NCBI GenBank assembly: GCA_031553835.1
Contig: JAVBKX010000016.1
Location: 259,846-323,845, forward strand
Source: JAVBKX01 sp031553835
GTDB lineage: Bacteria > Bacteroidota > Bacteroidia > Bacteroidales > Azobacteroidaceae
Direction of reading: 5' to 3'
Length of the DNA stretch: 64,000 bases
The notes under the pieces were generated by a model. That model was not told the DNA's origin, made no database searches, and saw only the letters and a program-made list of their open reading frames with translations. Numbering within the stretch: position 1 is the first letter of the stretch; each line of letters begins with the position of its first letter. This document shows positions 62,885 to 64,000 of the stretch, one piece after another. Both the position numbers and the translations under genes were made by a program.

Positions 62885-64000
62885 ATGAAAACAAAGCTGT
62901 TGGTATTGCTGCCATTGATATGTTGGTGTTTCAATATATCGGCACAAAAGCAAGAAAAAGAGAATGTGCAAAGCGGGTGGGACTTGTCGATTCTGGAGTC
63001 ACAGAAAAAGTATTGGAATACTGTCGACAACGATTTACTATTGTCTTCCGGGAAAGTAAAAACCTGGTCGGAATTGAACAAAGGCGATTGGTTTGTGTTG
63101 GAATATTCTTTCTTTATTTCTAAGGAAGGAAAGCCGACAGTTGATCTCAATGTGATTGAAAGACAAATCGAATATAAGGTGTCCGTCTTGAATAAAACGA
63201 GAGATCTTTTATCGATGTCGGTAAAGCCTGTCCATGTATATGTTAATCGGGTTGATTCAGGCCATTGGTTGCCAGCAGCTATTTATTTCGATTCATATTA
63301 TATAGCTGATTTTTACTCATTAGATAAAGAAAAACAATTACAATTCGGGCAACAGGATTCGTTGATTATTTCTATTGATCTGAAAACCGGATTAATCAAA
63401 GAGGCTGTCGGTTATATTGCTCAGGAAAAATGGTCTTTTCCTGCCAAAATTTTGGAGTCCGGAATAAAAAAATCACTTGAGACGAGAAATTCTTCAGCTT
63501 ATCTACAGATGGAAATTGATACAAAACAAGCGTTTTCTGATATTTTATCGTATTTCTATCGGTGGAGTAAACAAGCGCATTTATCCTGGTTGATGGAGAA
63601 TTCTCGTGGGATGCTGGATGTTTTTCAACAGATGAAACTGAAAAAATCGTCTTTTGAAATGACACCCAATGTACAAATCATATATAAGGCTTCCCAGCCT
63701 GTTCTAAAACATGGATTACTGGTACAGATCCAGAATCAAAGTCATGTTCTTAACCCAAAAGGCGATAATAGTATTGAGTTTTCTTGTTTTATTTCTGATC
63801 CGGAGCGTGTGTATTTTGTTGGACATGAATTGTTGGTAAGTCCGGGAGATTCTATTTATATCACACCAGGTATGGATGATAAACCTGTTTATTCAGGAGA
63901 AGGTGCCGCCAATTGTCAATTTGCATACGAATTCAGCCACCTACATTCTAAACTATCAAAGGATTCTTTCTTTTTTAATCCGCCTACAACGGATCAGGTT
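62885..64000 (+). CDS. Secreted protein of unknown function, truncated by the window edge
   Basis: An open frame of 372 codons runs from ATG 62885 to the right edge without a stop. It begins with a signal peptide (ending NISAQ, about residue 21). The visible part is beta-rich with repeated charged segments, and LLVSPGDSIYITPG near residue 317 resembles the loop found before thioredoxin-like domains in Bacteroidetes TlpA-type proteins. No thioredoxin motif is reached. The family is not assigned. Confidence 0.7.
   Translation, partial: MKTKLLVLLPLICWCFNISAQKQEKENVQSGWDLSILESQKKYWNTVDNDLLLSSGKVKTWSELNKGDWFVLEYSFFISKEGKPTVDLNVIERQIEYKVSVLNKTRDLLSMSVKPVHVYVNRVDSGHWLPAAIYFDSYYIADFYSLDKEKQLQFGQQDSLIISIDLKTGLIKEAVGYIAQEKWSFPAKILESGIKKSLETRNSSAYLQMEIDTKQAFSDILSYFYRWSKQAHLSWLMENSRGMLDVFQQMKLKKSSFEMTPNVQIIYKASQPVLKHGLLVQIQNQSHVLNPKGDNSIEFSCFISDPERVYFVGHELLVSPGDSIYITPGMDDKPVYSGEGAANCQFAYEFSHLHSKLSKDSFFFNPPTTDQV

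Noticed and set aside
1..64000. tRNA and rRNA genes
   Set aside because: Intergenic gaps were read for cloverleaf and conserved tRNA ends and none was convincing. A covariance search would settle it.

Overview
The window reads as a Bacteroidales chromosome segment. Supporting signs are a SusC/SusD pair, a hybrid two-component regulator with an AraC output domain, lipoprotein-rich glycan loci, the conserved block DUF6242-porG-uppS-bamA-ompH-ompH-murI, several TAnnTTTG -7 promoter elements, and a C-terminal type IX secretion (T9SS) sorting domain alongside the T9SS gene porG. No rRNA, tRNA, CRISPR array or complete insertion sequence was seen.

Layout. 1-6.4 kb: housekeeping genes (U32 peptidase tail, OsmC, ComF, RecX, PrmC, RibD), a truncated response regulator, and a six-hairpin glycosidase next to an L-rhamnose mutarotase. 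6.5-15.4 kb: the outer-membrane biogenesis block, where murI apparently lacks a normal start codon. 15.5-20.6 kb: a secreted GLUG-repeat protein and a two-gene glycosidase operon (GH43-like propeller plus an unassigned TIM-barrel protein). 20.7-26.5 kb: an AT-rich graveyard of Rhs tips, with three partial copies of the same Rhs core or YD region, orphan toxin tails, five intact-looking small membrane or DUF1493 proteins that are probably immunity proteins, one frameshifted gene, and mosaic direct duplications. 26.8-33.4 kb: a GH127 beta-L-arabinofuranosidase lipoprotein, pflA-pflB, and a formate/nitrite channel facing away from pflB.

33.4-62.7 kb is the most interesting part. A six-gene leftward operon (MtaA-like zinc methyltransferase, corrinoid protein, two further UroD-fold proteins, FHS-type MFS permease, HTCS regulator) lies back to back with a ten-gene rightward polysaccharide utilization locus (PUL): SusC, SusD, a glycan-binding-like protein, GH172, GH13 with discoidin domains, a GH38-like DUF5054 protein, a second GH13 with a T9SS tail, ribokinase, a lipoprotein of the ADP-ribosylglycohydrolase fold, and a GRP-family sugar permease. 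The 397-bp divergent region holds a 19-bp direct repeat at 21-bp spacing, a candidate HTCS operator, and a 43-codon leader ORF that overlaps the susC start.

My working inference is a PUL for a furanose-containing and possibly O-methylated glycan, in which sugar release and uptake are coupled to corrinoid-dependent methyl transfer. This is a hypothesis from gene content and order only. The last gene runs off the right edge.
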